A DNA stretch of 64,000 bases, from the NCBI GenBank assembly GCA_033398695.1, contig CM065804.1, positions 119,779,501-119,843,500 on the forward strand, written 5' to 3'. The notes under the pieces were generated by a model. That model was not told the origin of the DNA. It did not search any database and saw only the letters and a program-made list of their open reading frames with translations. Numbering within the stretch: the first letter of the stretch is position 1; each line of letters opens with the position of its first letter. This DNA comes from Orobanche coerulescens. Taxonomy: Eukaryota > Streptophyta > Magnoliopsida > Lamiales > Orobanchaceae. A program made the position numbers and the translations under genes. Below are positions 22,057 through 34,400 of this stretch, piece after piece.

Positions 22057-22734
22057 TGCATGGCAGATTACTACTGGTAGAAAACTGGATCTATTGGTGA
22101 TGAACTCATGAATTCTATGGTGATAATACAAGTCATCCCCGAGCATATCATGCTAATAAGGTTTGTGAAAGTTCTATACGTACTAAATGACTATGAGATA
22201 CAAAGATACGTATAATCATCTCAACACCATAATTCATCTTAGATCTTCAAGGGATATCCTGAGTTAAATCCGTTATACGACCCAAAACGTATGATTCCTT
22301 TATATAAACGCATAAAAACTTGAAAATCTCCATATAATGATCACAAATCGGTTTGAAAATGCTAAGGAGTCCATATACTAAAACGGTTCAAAGATTCATA
22401 CGATGAATAAGTGCCAAAATGTCGAAAATATCCTTCTAACACAAGATGTTCGACTATTAACGAATCTAACTACCTAGATAAACATGATAAAACGTCCTTT
22501 AGAACACTACTAGTATTGGTGAAGAATCACCTACCTCAAAGTAGTGAAGAACAAAGAGGAAATCGAAGCAATCCAACGTCGAAGGCTTGAACACCAATCC
22601 TCAATGACCTATAATCTTCATCACGAGCTAGGATGCTGATATGAAGTGTTTAGGATGTTGAGAGTAATACTCTAAGTATAAGAATTCGGATGTGGGAAAA
22701 AGAAAGGACTGAAAACACGAAAAGGATGTTGTCC

Positions 22735-23055
22735 TATTTATAGGAAATGGTTATTAGCGCGCGCTAGTCCATGCTCGTAGCGTGCGCTAATCGCTTACTG
22801 ACTTCACTGTACTCGGCACTTAGCGTGCGCTATTCTCATGTCAGTAGCGTGCGCTAAGGCGTTGACTTGGCTTTTCCCGAAAGCCGTCCAGGTTCATCCC
22901 GACACAATCCGACCAAGATCCCCGGCCTGATCTCACCTACCACACGTCTCAATCATATTGACCACGCATAGCATGCGCTAATGTTCCTTTGTAGCGTGCG
23001 CTAAGGATCCATGTTAGCGCACGCTACACATAGCCGATAGCGTGCGCTACATGCG
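22735..23055 (-). promoter_or_regulatory. E3 LTR promoter: TATA box and palindrome cluster
   Basis: TATAAATA on the - strand at 22735-22742. Upstream in element sense (22753-23050) are eight copies of a TTAGCGTGCGCTAA-like palindrome or variant (AGCGCGCGCTAG, TAGCATGCGCTAA, TTAGCGCACGCTA). The 3' LTR has the matching set at 15483-15782. Function is inferred from position only. Confidence 0.7.
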
Positions 23056-23206
23056 CAGAATTACAATCTTTAAATCACATACATGAAATCATACGCTAAA
23101 CAACATCGGATTATGAAATACGGAGAATAATACTCAGATCAAGGTGCAACAATTACAATGTTACAAGTTCCAAATACATATCAGAAATCTCGGGTATTAC
23201 AGGTCT

Positions 23207-23810
23207 TTCTATGGACTTTGTGTTGGGGTTACCAAAGGTAAAATCTGGGTGTGATTCGATATTTGTCGTTGTTGATAGATTTAGAAAAATGGCACATTTC
23301 ATTGCATGTCACAAAACTGACGATGCCACTCATATTGCAAATTGATTTTTCAAAGAAATTGTCCGTTTACATAGAATACCAAAAAGTATAGTGTCTGATC
23401 GGGATACTAAATTTCTTAGCCATTTTTGGAAAGTTTTATGGGCGATACTGGGGACAAAATTGCTTTATTCGACAACTTGTCATTCACAAACTGATGGCCA
23501 AACTGAGGTAGTTAACTGAACACTTGGTCAATTGTTACGAATTGTTGTTAACAAGAACTTGAAAAATTGGGAAACATCTTTACCATTCATTGAATTTGCT
23601 TACAACAAAGCCATTCATTCTACCACTACATTTTCCATTTGAAATTGTATATGGTTTTAATCCGATAACTCCTTTAGACTTGTTGTCTATTCCTATAGAT
23701 GGCATAGGCAGTATCGATGGCAAGAAAAAGGCTGAAATGATCAAACAACTGCATGCAACAGTTCGAGAACAAATTAAAAAGGCAACGAACATAATAAAGA
23801 ATAAGGGATA
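23207..23810 (+). pseudogene. E1 integrase catalytic core
   Basis: Resumes after E3: [30 protein letters not shown], catalytic [13 protein letters not shown], then [11 protein letters not shown] followed by a stop where Arg is usual, and SLPFIEFAYN. The D-D-E triad is encoded, with stops near 23343, 23517 and 23640. Confidence 0.88.
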
Positions 23811-24252
23811 GACGCAAGTATTATTTGAACCAGATGACTGGGTTTGGATTCACTTGAGGAAAGAGAGGTTTCCCGCACAAAGGAAGTCACAGTTGATGCC
23901 GTGGGGAGACGGACCATTTCAAATTTTAGAACGCGTCAATGATAATGCCTACAAAGTGGATCTACCTGGTAAATATAATATTTCTACTACCTTCAATATT
24001 GCTGACTTAAGCCCTTTTGAATTTTCAGATTCAAGGACGAATCCTTTTGAGGACGGGGGGAATGATGTGAATCAAGAAGCAGTCAGTCAGTCAGAAGAAG
24101 AACTATACATTCCCGTGGGACCAATAACAAGATCACGAGTAAATGCGAGAAAGAATTCATTAACAATGCTCATGAAAAATCATTTCAACCAGACCGACGA
24201 TCATAAATATAATAACATCTTTATTTGTGTTATTGAAGCCGTCACATGTTAG
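23811..24252 (+). pseudogene. E1 integrase C-terminus, running into the 3' LTR
   Basis: The 132-residue ORF from 23854 encodes RKERFPAQRKSQLMPWGDGP, FQILERVNDNAYKVDLPG, SATFN-like ISTTFNIADLSPF and the tail DSRTNPFEDGGND. It does not stop at the polypurine tract but continues for about 190 bases into the LTR, ending at TAG 24250-24252 after VGPITRSRVNARK. Confidence 0.82.
24049..24062 (+). other. E1 polypurine tract
   Basis: GAGGACGGGGGGAA directly before TGATGTG, lying within the end of the pol reading frame. Confidence 0.8.
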
Positions 24253-25147
24253 ATCAAAAGTGTTGATGTCATCATTCCAAGCAATAAGTCTAATTGAAGC
24301 AGCTCTCGTAAATCAGATGTATCTCCTACATACATTATCCAATTGAGCTCGTATTTATACCATCGGAAAGCTAAGAGAAAGTACTAAAATTTTTATGTTC
24401 ATAATGACATCAAAATCTGATAATTTCTGTAGTGAAAATGCGATACAATTGAAAGCAGACGTTGAAAAATTCAGATACGATACACCTTCGTATTTTTGTC
24501 ACAACTTTCGCGTCCGATATCCGATTGAGATGATTCAGGTGGATATGGAAATATAAGAGGCATACTACAATCATCTAGAAGACATAAAGACCAAAATACG
24601 AAGTTTAGTATCTATTATGCCACTAAAACGACAACAACATATTTTTCTTTAACTTTGATTTCTTATTTTCAAAACATAAGTATTGGTCCTTGATTTTTGT
24701 CCCCTAAAAATCTGTTGATTCCTTAACTTATGGGTTGATTAGTCATTGCTTAGATTTTAGGAGCTTTGAATGTTTAATTTATAACTTCTTAGTCTTTATT
24801 TTGTATTTTTATATTGTAATAGTTGTAGGAATTTTGACTATAAATAGCCCTCATTTTCATTTGTAAAGGGACCTTGAAATTTATCAAAATTGTGAGTTTT
24901 TGTATTAACAAACTTTCTTCTTATTTTGTTGAGTGTATCTCCAAAATATAAATCATGATTTCAATTCACTTATCGAGGCGTTAAAAACCTTGTGGCGTGT
25001 TTGAATCGCACCTTCCGGTTTGCTACGGCGCGTCACATAGAGGGCTTGAAGTAAAACAATCATTCTCTTAATATTGGAACAATTTTGGGAACTAAAATCA
25101 TACTAGCGATAGCAGTTACCACGGCACGTCGTGTGGGGGTCGCATCA
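24063..25147 (+). repeat. E1 3' LTR
   Basis: Begins TGATGTG after the polypurine tract and probably ends at ...GTCGCATCA near 25147, where copia A sequence takes over. The partner LTR is outside the window, so the right end is estimated to a few bases. TATAAATA at 24839-24846 (+) precedes GCCCTC, a normal plant TATA setting. No palindrome cluster is seen upstream. Confidence 0.7.
24839..24846 (+). promoter_or_regulatory. E1 LTR TATA box
   Basis: TATAAATA in the context GACTATAAATAGCCC, about 780 bases into the LTR. Confidence 0.6.
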
Positions 25148-26706
25148 CCCTATCGTAAATCTAGAAATTAATCTCGCTGCTGTAAGAACAAATGAAGTAG
25201 TTGAAGCTGATGTTGTGGAAGCTTAAGCTGATCCTACAGCCTAACAGGACACATCAAGGGCTGCTGAACTAGAACGTGACAAAAGGTGGTTAAGAGATCA
25301 CCCTCAGGAGTTAATAATTGGTGATGTTGATTATGACGTGTCCACCAGAAGAAGAATAAAGAGTACACAAGGAACTATACTCTGTGCACAAGAGGATACA
25401 GAATCCGGTTCTGAACAGTCTCCATTCCCTGTATAGAAATACAAAGCTGAACTTAGGAGTCTTGCCATGTGCACACTAGCTTTAATCTTAGCAGAGTCTG
25501 AATTGTCTCGACCAATGAAGCTCTCAACAATTCTCACTGGATCTCATCTATGGAAGAAGAGCTCAATGGTTTCGAAAGGAATAATGTTTGGTACTTCGAA
25601 AGGAATAATGTTTGGCCATCAAGCTATAATAGGAAACAAATGGGTATTTCGAAACAAGAAGGACGAGAATGGCCTTGTTATAAGGAACAAGTCCAGACTA
25701 GTTTCCCAAGGCTATAGATAGGAAAAAGGCATAGACTATAATGAAACATTTCCTCTGTACAAACTAGAATCCATTAAGATATTCCTAGTTTTTGAGGCTC
25801 ATAATAACTTTATCATATATCAAATGCATGTTAAGAGTGTTGTTATAAATGGAGACCTAGATGAATAAGCATATGTTGAACAACCACAAAGATTTGCCAA
25901 CCGAGAGGGAGGAGATCTTGTATACAGACTAAAGAAAGCATTGTTTGGTCTTAAGCAAGCACCACGGGCATGGTATGTAACCCTGTCGTTGTATCTTATC
26001 AATAGTGTATTTGAGAAAGGCGCTGTTGACAAAACCCTCTTCAAAATACAGTAAGGTGATGATCTCCTTATGGTGCAAATCTATGTAGATGATATTATTT
26101 TTGGTTCAACTAACTTTGATCTGTGTAAGAAGTTCTCTCATCTCATGCAAAGTAAATTTGAAATGAGTATGATGAGAGAAATTAGCTATTTCTTAGGGTT
26201 GTAGGTTAAATAACGACCTACAGGTACATTCATCAACCTGGAGAAATACATTAAGGAGCCGTTCAACAAATCTGAGATGAACACTTCGAAGTTATCATAT
26301 ACTCCCATAAACACTTCCACACAGATAAGTGCTGACAAAGATGGAAAATAAGTTGATCAATCTCTCTACATGAAGCTCATATGCTCACTCATGTACCGCG
26401 ATATCAAGTTTGTTGTAGGAGTGTATGCTTAGTACCAGGTAGCACCTAAACAATCACACTTCACCACATCAAAATGAATCCTTAAGTATGTCAAAGGAAC
26501 AATGAATTTAGGATTGTGGTAACCTAAGGAACGAGGATTCTATTTGGTAGGATACAGCGACTCGGACCTCGGAGGCTGCAAGTTGTATAGGAAAAGTATG
26601 AGCGGGAATTGTAATTTCCTTGGACTTAGACTTGTGTCATGGTTCAGTAAGAAGCAATTGGCCAACCCGCTTTCTATAGCTGAGTCAGAATATTATGTTG
26701 CCGGAA
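25148..26706 (+). pseudogene. Copia A RT and RNase H N-terminus
   Basis: The pre-RT segment HPQELIIGDVDYDVSTRRR is followed by RT: NKWVFRNKKDENG, SRLVSQGY, VYRLKKALFGLKQAPRAWY, catalytic IYVDDIIFGSTN near 26085, SKFEMSMMREISYFLGL. RNase H then reads YSDSDLGGCKLYRKS and SIAESEYYVAG, where CACTA-1 has inserted. The YVDD is intact but at least eight stops occur. A 23-bp direct duplication at about 25575-25619 repeats CGAAAGGAATAATGTTTGG. Confidence 0.88.
26704..26706. repeat. Target-site duplication of CACTA-1 (GAA), left copy
   Basis: GAA at 26704-26706 and 27409-27411, three bases as expected for CACTA transposons. Confidence 0.85.
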
Positions 26707-27408
26707 CACTAGTAGAAAAATATCATTTCACATCGGACATTTTAGATCGGTTCTATAATAACCGATTTAGAAAGTGACGCGGCCATTTTCTAAATCGGTT
26801 CTAAAATAACCAATCTAGAAAGTGATATGACCATTTTCTAAATCGGTTGTTTTAGAACCGATCTAGAAGATGGACTTTCTAAATCAGTTATTTTGGAACC
26901 GATCTAGAAAGTGCACTTTTTAGATCGGTTATTTTAGAACTGATTTAAAACCCACTCGAGAAATTATATTTAAATTTAATATAAATGTAAGTTTCTCAAA
27001 CAACTCACTTTAGCCTAGTGGTTGGGACTTCACTCCCCGACCACAAGCTCAAGGGTTCAAACCCACATGGCAACAAATTGAAATACATTGATATTTCAAG
27101 ACTGGGTCGGGCCGGGTATCAAGTTGGGTCGGGCCGGTTGTGGTTGAGTCGGGGCCGGGCTGTGGTCGGGTCAGACCTGAGCTGGGTTAGGGTTTTTTTT
27201 TTGAAAAAAAAATAAGACTTTCTAGATCGGTTCAAATAGACATTCTAGATCGGTTAAATAACCGATGTAGAAAGCAGACTTTCTAGATCGATTCTGAAAA
27301 CCAATGTAGAAAGTCTGGACTTTCTACATCGGCTGGATTTATAACGGTTATTTAACCGATTTAGAATGTCTATTTTACCCGATTTAGAAAATATTTTTTC
27401 TAGTAGTG
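26707..27408. mobile_element. CACTA-1: 702-bp non-autonomous CACTA transposon
   Basis: Ends CACTAGTAGAAAAA and TTTTTTCTAGTAGTG are inverted repeats of 13-14 bp starting with the diagnostic CACTA; GAA is duplicated. Both flanks hold arrays of a subterminal motif built around CTAGATCGGTT and its complement AACCGATCTAGA (26745-26955 and 27218-27395), often in inverted pairs. No transposase ORF, so it depends on a transposase made elsewhere. It interrupts copia A RNase H. Confidence 0.9.
27005..27212 (+). mobile_element. tRNA-related SINE-like segment inside CACTA-1
   Basis: A Pol III A box TAGCCTAGTGG (27011-27021) and B box GGTTCAAACCC (27054-27064) are about 33 bases apart, as in plant SINE heads. 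A GC-rich body with GGGTCGGGCC repeats follows, then a T run and an A run near 27190-27212 that could be the tail. No clear target duplication, so it may be a captured tRNA-like piece and not a separate insertion. Confidence 0.5.
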
Positions 27409-27411
27409 GAA

Positions 27412-27730
27412 ACTGCTGCATGCAGATCCTATGGATGCAGCAACAACTACAGGACTAAGGCATCGAGGCAAGAGAAACTCCAATCATGTGGGGCAGCATG
27501 AGTGCAATTGCAATCATGCACAATATCTAATTGCACTCAAGGACCAAGCACATTGATATCAAGCGTCACTTCATCAAGAAACATGTGGAGAGTTAAGATG
27601 TCCGGATCGAGAAAATTCATATAGATATTTAGATAGCCGACACCTTCACAAAGCCTCTCAGCAAAATGAGGTTTTGTTTGCTCGGCCAGGAATTGGGAAT
27701 TCTAAAACTCGATTAAAATCTCCGTAAGTT
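27412..27730 (+). pseudogene. Copia A RNase H C-terminus
   Basis: After CACTA-1 the reading resumes with the CMQILWMQQQL segment, then the IEARETPIMWG-like stretch, HTKHIDIKRHFIKKHVE and ADTFTKPLSKMRFCLLGQEL, the normal end of copia pol. Frameshifts and stops are present, including one near the insertion site. Confidence 0.85.
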
Positions 27731-28466
27731 TGTAAATTTTACTCATCAATTGAGGGGAAAGTTGTAAGACCCATGAATATAGTGTCCACCCTATTTAATC
27801 ATACACTCAGAACTACAAGCCATATTCTTATTGTAGGAATAAGAAGTTACAGTTACCTTCATACAGTTGAAGTGTGCATTAATTAAAGGGGAACACAATA
27901 AGACCCTAGAATACAGTATTAATCAACAATTGCTGTAAGAGTTAAATATTGTATGTACATTTAAGGGCAAACGATGTACTTCCACGGATACAACATAAAT
28001 ACTGTAGGACTTCAATTAATATTTTAAGCATATCAAATTCCATACTCTAACTTTTCAAAAACAAGTTTTAGTCTACGTGCATCGTCTGAATTTAAAAGGG
28101 TTTAACTTTCACTACAGAAACGACACCTGAATTTAAGGCCTTGAAACCCACAATTTTAAAATTCAAACTGCCTGAACGTGTAATAGTGGAAGCTTTAATG
28201 TATAAGAGGTAAGACCGGGCATTAAATTCTAAAACTGATGGATTATACATATCAGTTACATCTAAATTCATCCTTTACGTTTACTCAAAAACGGTTCCCA
28301 TCCCTTACTATTCACTGTAACCTAGCCTTTAAACGAGCCATTATGCTGATCTACAGACTCCTTATGCTTTATGCAAATTAAACGAGCCTATAGCATACAA
28401 CCTAAACACTTATAACTTTTTCTATGAAGTTTTTGTTTACTTTTCACTTTTATCTCTCTTGCAAAA
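27731..28466 (+). other. Copia A spacer between pol and env-position ORF
   Basis: AT-rich, no coding potential seen. It begins with a purine stretch GAGGGGAAAG at about 27757. Length is ordinary for Sirevirus-type elements. Confidence 0.5.
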
Positions 28467-30300
28467 ATGACTTATTCACAGACTTCCTCCCTATCCTTGA
28501 AAAAGAAGGAAACTATCATCGATGATTTTCGCTTGCTTTGTGCTCTGAGAAAATATCAGTTCCGCCTACTGCGCCCTCTCCTGCAGTAGTTGTTCCGTAA
28601 AAAGCCCCTCCTACTCCCATAGCAGATCATGAGCCTGTTGCAGCTGTGACGAATGACCAGATGTTTGCAAAGTTGGAGGAAGTAGGTGAATCGGATGTCC
28701 CTACGGAGCCGACAACCACTTCTCCTCACAGGACCTTTACCCTTTGAGGAGACCCTCTCCCAATAGGGCACCCCACGATGTCAGGGATCAATCTCCTCAA
28801 CAGGCTACCATACCTATAGGGGATCCCAATCGGGCATTAGAACCCTCTAATGTTCGGAGTCCCTCCCCATCAGCCTTCATTAATAAAACCATCCTCCAGG
28901 TCCAAATTGATGAGGCAATTGATCGGTTCAAAACATGGAAGGACTACAGGGTTGCCCCATACGACGCCCTATACAACTGTGAGGATTAGAAGGGCAGAAA
29001 ATGTTTGTGCTGGATGTCACCGACACCCAGAATGTCAAAGTCCTGATCAAATGGAATGATCCCTTTTGCCACGAGCTAATCACGAAATATTACGTGGAAA
29101 AGGAAATGACTAGACTGAAGGGGAAGAAACCGTCCGAAGATGGTATTCGGAGCTAAGTCACCATGCCGATCCAGACTCAGATGGGGATGATGATGCCCTA
29201 CGGGCTGGGATGCGAACGAGCCGTGAAGAGGCTCCCAAGAAGGAATTTTCTAAGTTGCAGGATGCCAAGGGCTAGGGGACATAATCTGGGAAATCTAAGG
29301 CACCACCCCATCAAAATGAAGAAGTCCAAGCTTGCAACGTACAGGAGGAATCAGTCCCTCCTGTAGCTGAAGAAACTACCGCATCAATCCCTCTAACAGA
29401 GGAGGATGCATCCCACGCCATCCGGAAGGAGGAACCGATCCCTCCTAAGGAACATGAGTAACTGAGAACCAATGGCAGGAATCAGTCCCTCATGTACAAC
29501 AGGCTACAGACACCCCAACTAGGCAGAAGGAATCAGTACCTTCTGTCTCCCAAACAACAACACCGGCTGAACCGACAGAGGTTCTAGCCAGCGAGCAGGT
29601 ATCACCTCATATCCCTATAGGTTCACTGACTGAACTAAATGAGGACTTCATAAGTGATGATATCCCTAAAAATCCAAAACATAACACCGTCTCGTGAAAA
29701 GATGTTGCCAGAGCAATGTTTGATGTCGGCAAGGAACTCGATTGTATGAGTGGAACTACCCTTGACGAATTATATGGACTCAATGGAGTTGTGCAGGATG
29801 TTGAAGAAGCATTTGGACTCATGCCCAATGCTATGGCAGGCCACAAACCAGCTCAAATTATACCAGGAGCGGATCCTCAAGCAGGAGCAAAAGAAGTTGC
29901 GAGTCACAGAAGCTAAAATGATCACTCAATTGGGTACATCGGGTCGAGACAACTACCCATAATCAGAAGATTGATGACCTAATTATAGTGGTAACAAGTC
30001 TTGTAGACTCGGTGAAAGACATTCAAAACAATCAGGCTGAATTAATGAATATTCTTCGGGATATTCAGGGCAAAGTCACGAAGTTGATAATACCAAAAAG
30101 GGGGAAGAGGCCCGTGAAGCTGGAAGGAGGTCGAGATTGGAGAAAGAGATGGAAATAAAAGCGCAACAATCGGGAGACTGGCCGGACCTGGTCCAGGTCA
30201 AAGACCAAGAGGATATAGGGTGACTGGTTCTCATCCCGAGTTCCAGGATCTGAATTTTCCATGGAAGAACATTATACAAAAGCCCATTGAGATTCAACTT
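28467..30300 (+). pseudogene. Copia A env-position ORF remnant
   Basis: From ATG 28467 (MTYSQTSSLSLKKKET) broken frames encode a hydrophilic protein: a Pro/Ser-rich part (28744-28880), INKTILQVQIDEAIDRFK, then VLIKWNDPFCHELITKYYV, repeated Pro-Ser-Val-Pro-like stretches, and an acidic part with DVGKELDCMSGTTLDELYGL (29716-29850). The last portion is Gln/Lys/Glu-rich and could be coiled coil. No signal peptide or membrane segment is visible, so env-like is a positional term only. I do not recognise a domain. Confidence 0.55.
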
Positions 30301-30753
30301 CCAATAGACATGCAAACATCAACAAGGAATTGCAGGCATAGAAAAATAATGAACCGTTGATATACTTCTGTATCCTCATCTGGGAGTCTGCCATGTTCAA
30401 TCAGTTCAAGTTACTGGAGGATGCAATGAAGGAGTTCTCAAGGCTCATCTCAGAAAGAAAGCTTCCTTTGCAACTAAAGCAGAAGTCAAGACATTAGAAG
30501 GGTGATCGGATAACTCATCCAGAAGACTGCATTCTCACCTACAATGAAGAAAAGAATCGAGCATGATCCATCCCAAAAGTATTCCAGATAACAACAATAT
30601 AGAAGATAACTCCTGACAGCTGTATCTTTCATTTCTGTATGCTCCCCGATGTAATCTATCAATTCCAAACACCACTGTAATCCAGTTATCAATAAAACTT
30701 TGTGTTACCTCAAAAGATTACAACTCGTGATCTTCATTTACTGTTTTGTTTGC
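30301..30753 (+). other. Copia A 3' noncoding sequence before CACTA-2
   Basis: No ORF of note. The region continues on the far side of CACTA-2 (35489-35776) up to the polypurine tract. Confidence 0.5.
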
Positions 30754-30756
30754 GAT
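30754..30756. repeat. Target-site duplication of CACTA-2 (GAT), left copy
   Basis: GAT at 30754-30756 and 35486-35488. Confidence 0.8.
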
Positions 30757-31499
30757 CACTACACCACTTATGGGTTTCAGCAACACCTGAAAAACTGTGT
30801 TCAAAAATCTAAAAAGTGTTGCTGAAGGCAAAAAAACAGGCTACGGCTACACTTTGACCAAATTTGAAGGTCTTACAAAATCGGCCGCAACCGTAGGGGT
30901 TCAAGGTAATACTTTTCTTGTTTTTCGTAACATGTGAAAAAAATGAAATAATAGACACCTATGCCAGCACTTTTCTTGTTTGTGGCTACACTAGATTTTG
31001 TGTTGTTGTAGACTTAAGGCCACACTTTTATATATTTAGTGACACAAATGTTTGTGTAGCTGTAGACCCATGCTAACATTCATGAGGTCTAATGTAACAT
31101 TAAATTGTGAAACACTTTGACATCTTTACCAACAACTTTAACACTATGGCTACACTTATATATGAACAGTTCTAACTTTTGCCAACGCACTTTAAATCTT
31201 TGCCAACACAATTTTTATATTTTTCCAACACGAAGAACTATAAATTAGATGTTATATTGGAAAATAGATATTACCATAAAACAGTCAATACCATTAAAAC
31301 ACTGCCAACCATAAAAACATCCAAAATACAAGACTGCCAAATAATCAATCAAACAGCCAAATGCACTTACATAACCCAACATCCAAAATCTATCTTAAAA
31401 TACCATTCAACAATTATCTTAAGTACTATTTAATAGCTAAGAACAAGTTACCATCGCAATCCGAAAATATAACAAAACTACTTGAGTCACTTAGCTAGC

Positions 31500-34400
31500 A
31501 TAAAAATAAAATGATGAGATAATCCAAGGAGTGACATTGTCATCCCCATAGAGCTCTTCGACTGATTTCTGAGAGTCATCAATCTTTAAGTTCAAATCTG
31601 GATTCTTCTCAGCCAACATTTTCATCATTTCTCGAACTTTTTGGTCAAGTTTTCAATCTATCTCTTGTTGCAGTTAAGCCCTGTAAATAAAAGTATCAAG
31701 TCTTTCCCTCAATTAATCAACAGAAACATAAAATACAAACAATGACAATAATGAAAATTTATCATAATTCCTGCTCATAAGTAAACTATCCTATTAACAA
31801 AACAACAATATGCAGCACATCTGGAATTTCAGTAAAATTGTAAAACATTATATACCAACACCAAACATAAAAGCAATATATAAGTAGAATTGTACTTATC
31901 AACCATGGCCATCTAAAATATCAACCAAGGCCATCTAAAATCTACAATAAATAGGATAGGAGCAGCAGATGAATTTAGTAGCTATGATAAATACTTATCA
32001 ATCTTCCCAACGAAACAAAGGAATACTTATCGTCATTACTTTTCATACTAAATTACCAACGAAACAAAGAATAAAAAGGAAAATTGAATTTAAATTATTA
32101 CCTTAAATTTTTCAACAGCCCAATATTTAAAAAGAATCTTCTAGTCTGAAAGAGGAAACTCTTCGGGCCTTTTTTCCATCCGCTCCTCATCTGTGGGATA
32201 AGGATAATAATGGTATCACTTAATCCTACTTTTGAAGCTCCTAAACTGATATAGAACCCAGTTTTTAGCATCTTCCGAAATGATGTACTTGTCCTACAAA
32301 AAAACCACATAGTACTGCGTGAATAGCTCCCCTGCTTTGTGCCTGATAACCATCAATAAATACTGGAACAACAAATTCTCCTTATTAGCTAGATAATCAT
32401 GGATTTGGCCTATTTTTAATATTTTAACTGTGATTCCCGTCTAATGAAGCTAAATATGTGTAATAACTAAAGAAAAACAAAAGGTCCACAAATGCTTATA
32501 TACTTTTATCTTACAAAACAAGGAAATTAAATACAATGTAAGCCTTGTGCAGTCTATCAAGGTATACGAGTTCTTCAGTTATTCAAAAATAAATCAAATA
32601 AATTCACCTAAATAGCGTGCAGTCTATCAAGATTTTGGGTCGCCTCTAATGGATTTTCAAAAATAAATCAAATGTTGTGAGATTTTTCGGGACAAGTTAA
32701 GGAACATATAAATAAAAAATTTAACATAAATACTGCATAAATAGGAACATATAAATCAAATGTTGCTTAGTTTACCTTGACGTGCTCCCCCAACAGTTCT
32801 TTTTCAGGAACTTGACTCCAACTACCAAAATAAATAAAGATAAAAATGCCTTGTTGTGCAGTACTACATTATCATATAATTTGGGGAATACAAAGAGCAG
32901 AGAAATAACTATTTATTTCATTCAAATGTGTTGACCCAATAATCTTAATATACATGTTCCACTATAATATTCAAAGATTGAATAGAACCCACAATTTTGC
33001 TAAGTACTGGAAAACCGGAATCAGATGATGATGTTGAGCAGTAAGGAGTTGCGTCAAATGATACCCATTTTCTCTGTACCATCTCTGGAAGAGTTCATCA
33101 CAAGTCGTAATCGTCAAAGATAATAAAGTTTATTTGTAATTAGGTGTTTAAAAAGAGTCCATCCCTGGAAGAGTTTAAAAAGGGCATCATTATAATAAGT
33201 GTCAAACAGTATCTATTGACAATAAACTTAGAGGAAAAAATTACATTACTATTAACCAAGTTTTCACATTTTTATCATGGTTGACCAAAATGTCATAATA
33301 TGATGCACGAGGATGCACCTTATTCCATAAAATAAGTTTAGAAGACCTCACCTTTACGTAGACAACTCTTGCACTTTTAGGGTCTAACTGGATAGATTTG
33401 TTCGCATCAACAACACCTGCACATAAAATATTTACAAAGATAATGAATATTAGACAATGAAGAAGCTATCTTCCAAAACACACACAAAAATACACTTACT
33501 GAAACACATCAGACCACACAAAAGAGAGAGAAATTCAACACGCGCAGAACAATTCTACAAATAAAACCCTCGAGTTTGAATCAAGGTTTCCAAGCCCTGG
33601 AGTTTGTATAATTACCAAGTCCAATTCCATGAACTTAATCTCCAGATTCAAATATACAATATAAAACATGGACTTAAATTGTCCTGTAGAGAGCTGCTCT
33701 TTCACCAAATTATATAAAAACAACTATAATTTTAGCCAATATAATGGCTTCCATATAATGGACAAGGTTCCAGTAGGTATAACTTAATTGGAGCCCTAGG
33801 AGTAGGATCTTCAAATTAAAACTCATTAAAAAATACTACTAAAATATGAATCCAAGTACTTGTAACCCAAAGTCTTGATCCTAAAAAATAAAAATCACAA
33901 TTAACACAATCCCCAAGACACACTTATTGTCAATATCTGTTCGCACAAATGGGGAAGGTTTTGTATAAATCTGGTCGTCTATTCAAGTTCTTGATGAGGA
34001 AATCATCTTCTGAAGGAGTTACTTTTCTCTATGAGAACAAAAGGTAAACATAAACCTAAACTGCTGCACCTAACCCTTATCAAATATGATCAGACTATAT
34101 AGCAACTTTCTGTACATAACAACTTATTCATAACAATGTATATTCACAAAGCCAACATATCTACACAAACAAAACAGTACAAAGCCATCAAATCTAAACA
34201 TACAACAAATTCACCATGCTGCCAGCACAAGCACATCACATAATTATAAAACAAGCTACCATTATAGTTGCTATATTCAACAAAATCAGCACATTAATAA
34301 CAAAAGTAGCCGAATCTCTCCAAGTGGAACAAATTTCAATATCTAATCATCAATTAAGTATTATGATATCTACAGTTTACATACAACATATACAAAACTA

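Larger units (their letters stand above)
13562..23201 (-). mobile_element. E3: Tekay-type chromovirus (Ty3/gypsy)
   Basis: 9.64-kb element on the - strand with two LTRs, GGTCT duplication, initiator-tRNA-Met primer site, polypurine tract and gag-PR-RT-RH-IN-chromodomain order. The chromodomain and long LTRs place it with Tekay/Del chromoviruses. The coding part closely resembles E4. About six premature stops are scattered through pol and gag, so it cannot move by itself. Confidence 0.93.
20837..23201 (-). repeat. E3 5' LTR
   Basis: 2365 bp; matches 13562-15928 with a low level of substitutions by eye. As the 5' LTR of a - strand element it would supply the promoter. Confidence 0.95.
1..25147 (+). 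mobile_element. E1: decayed Ty3/gypsy LTR element, split by E2 and E3
   Basis: Seen in three collinear pieces: 1-2092 (gag, protease, start of RT), 11856-13561 (RT, RNase H, integrase zinc domain) and 23202-25147 (integrase core and C-terminus, 3' LTR). The reading frame rejoins across both insertions when one copy of each 5-bp target duplication is removed. Gene order gag-PR-RT-RH-IN defines Ty3/gypsy. The 5' LTR lies left of the window, so its own target duplication and age cannot be read. Many frameshifts and stops make it non-functional. I see no chromodomain after the integrase; the lineage is not resolved. Confidence 0.9.

Noticed and set aside
27757..28466. Second LTR of copia A starting after GAGGGGAAAG
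   Set aside because: No matching partner sequence exists in the window and the real polypurine tract and LTR start are at 35777-35792, after the env-position ORF.
28744..29366. Host gene for a Pro/Ser-rich protein
   Set aside because: Position after copia RNase H and many stops fit a decayed env-position ORF of copia A better than a host gene.
33350..33410. Captured host co-chaperone gene with a TPR repeat
   Set aside because: Only about 20 residues resemble a TPR motif, without flanking repeats; kept as a remark under CACTA-2, not as a gene call.
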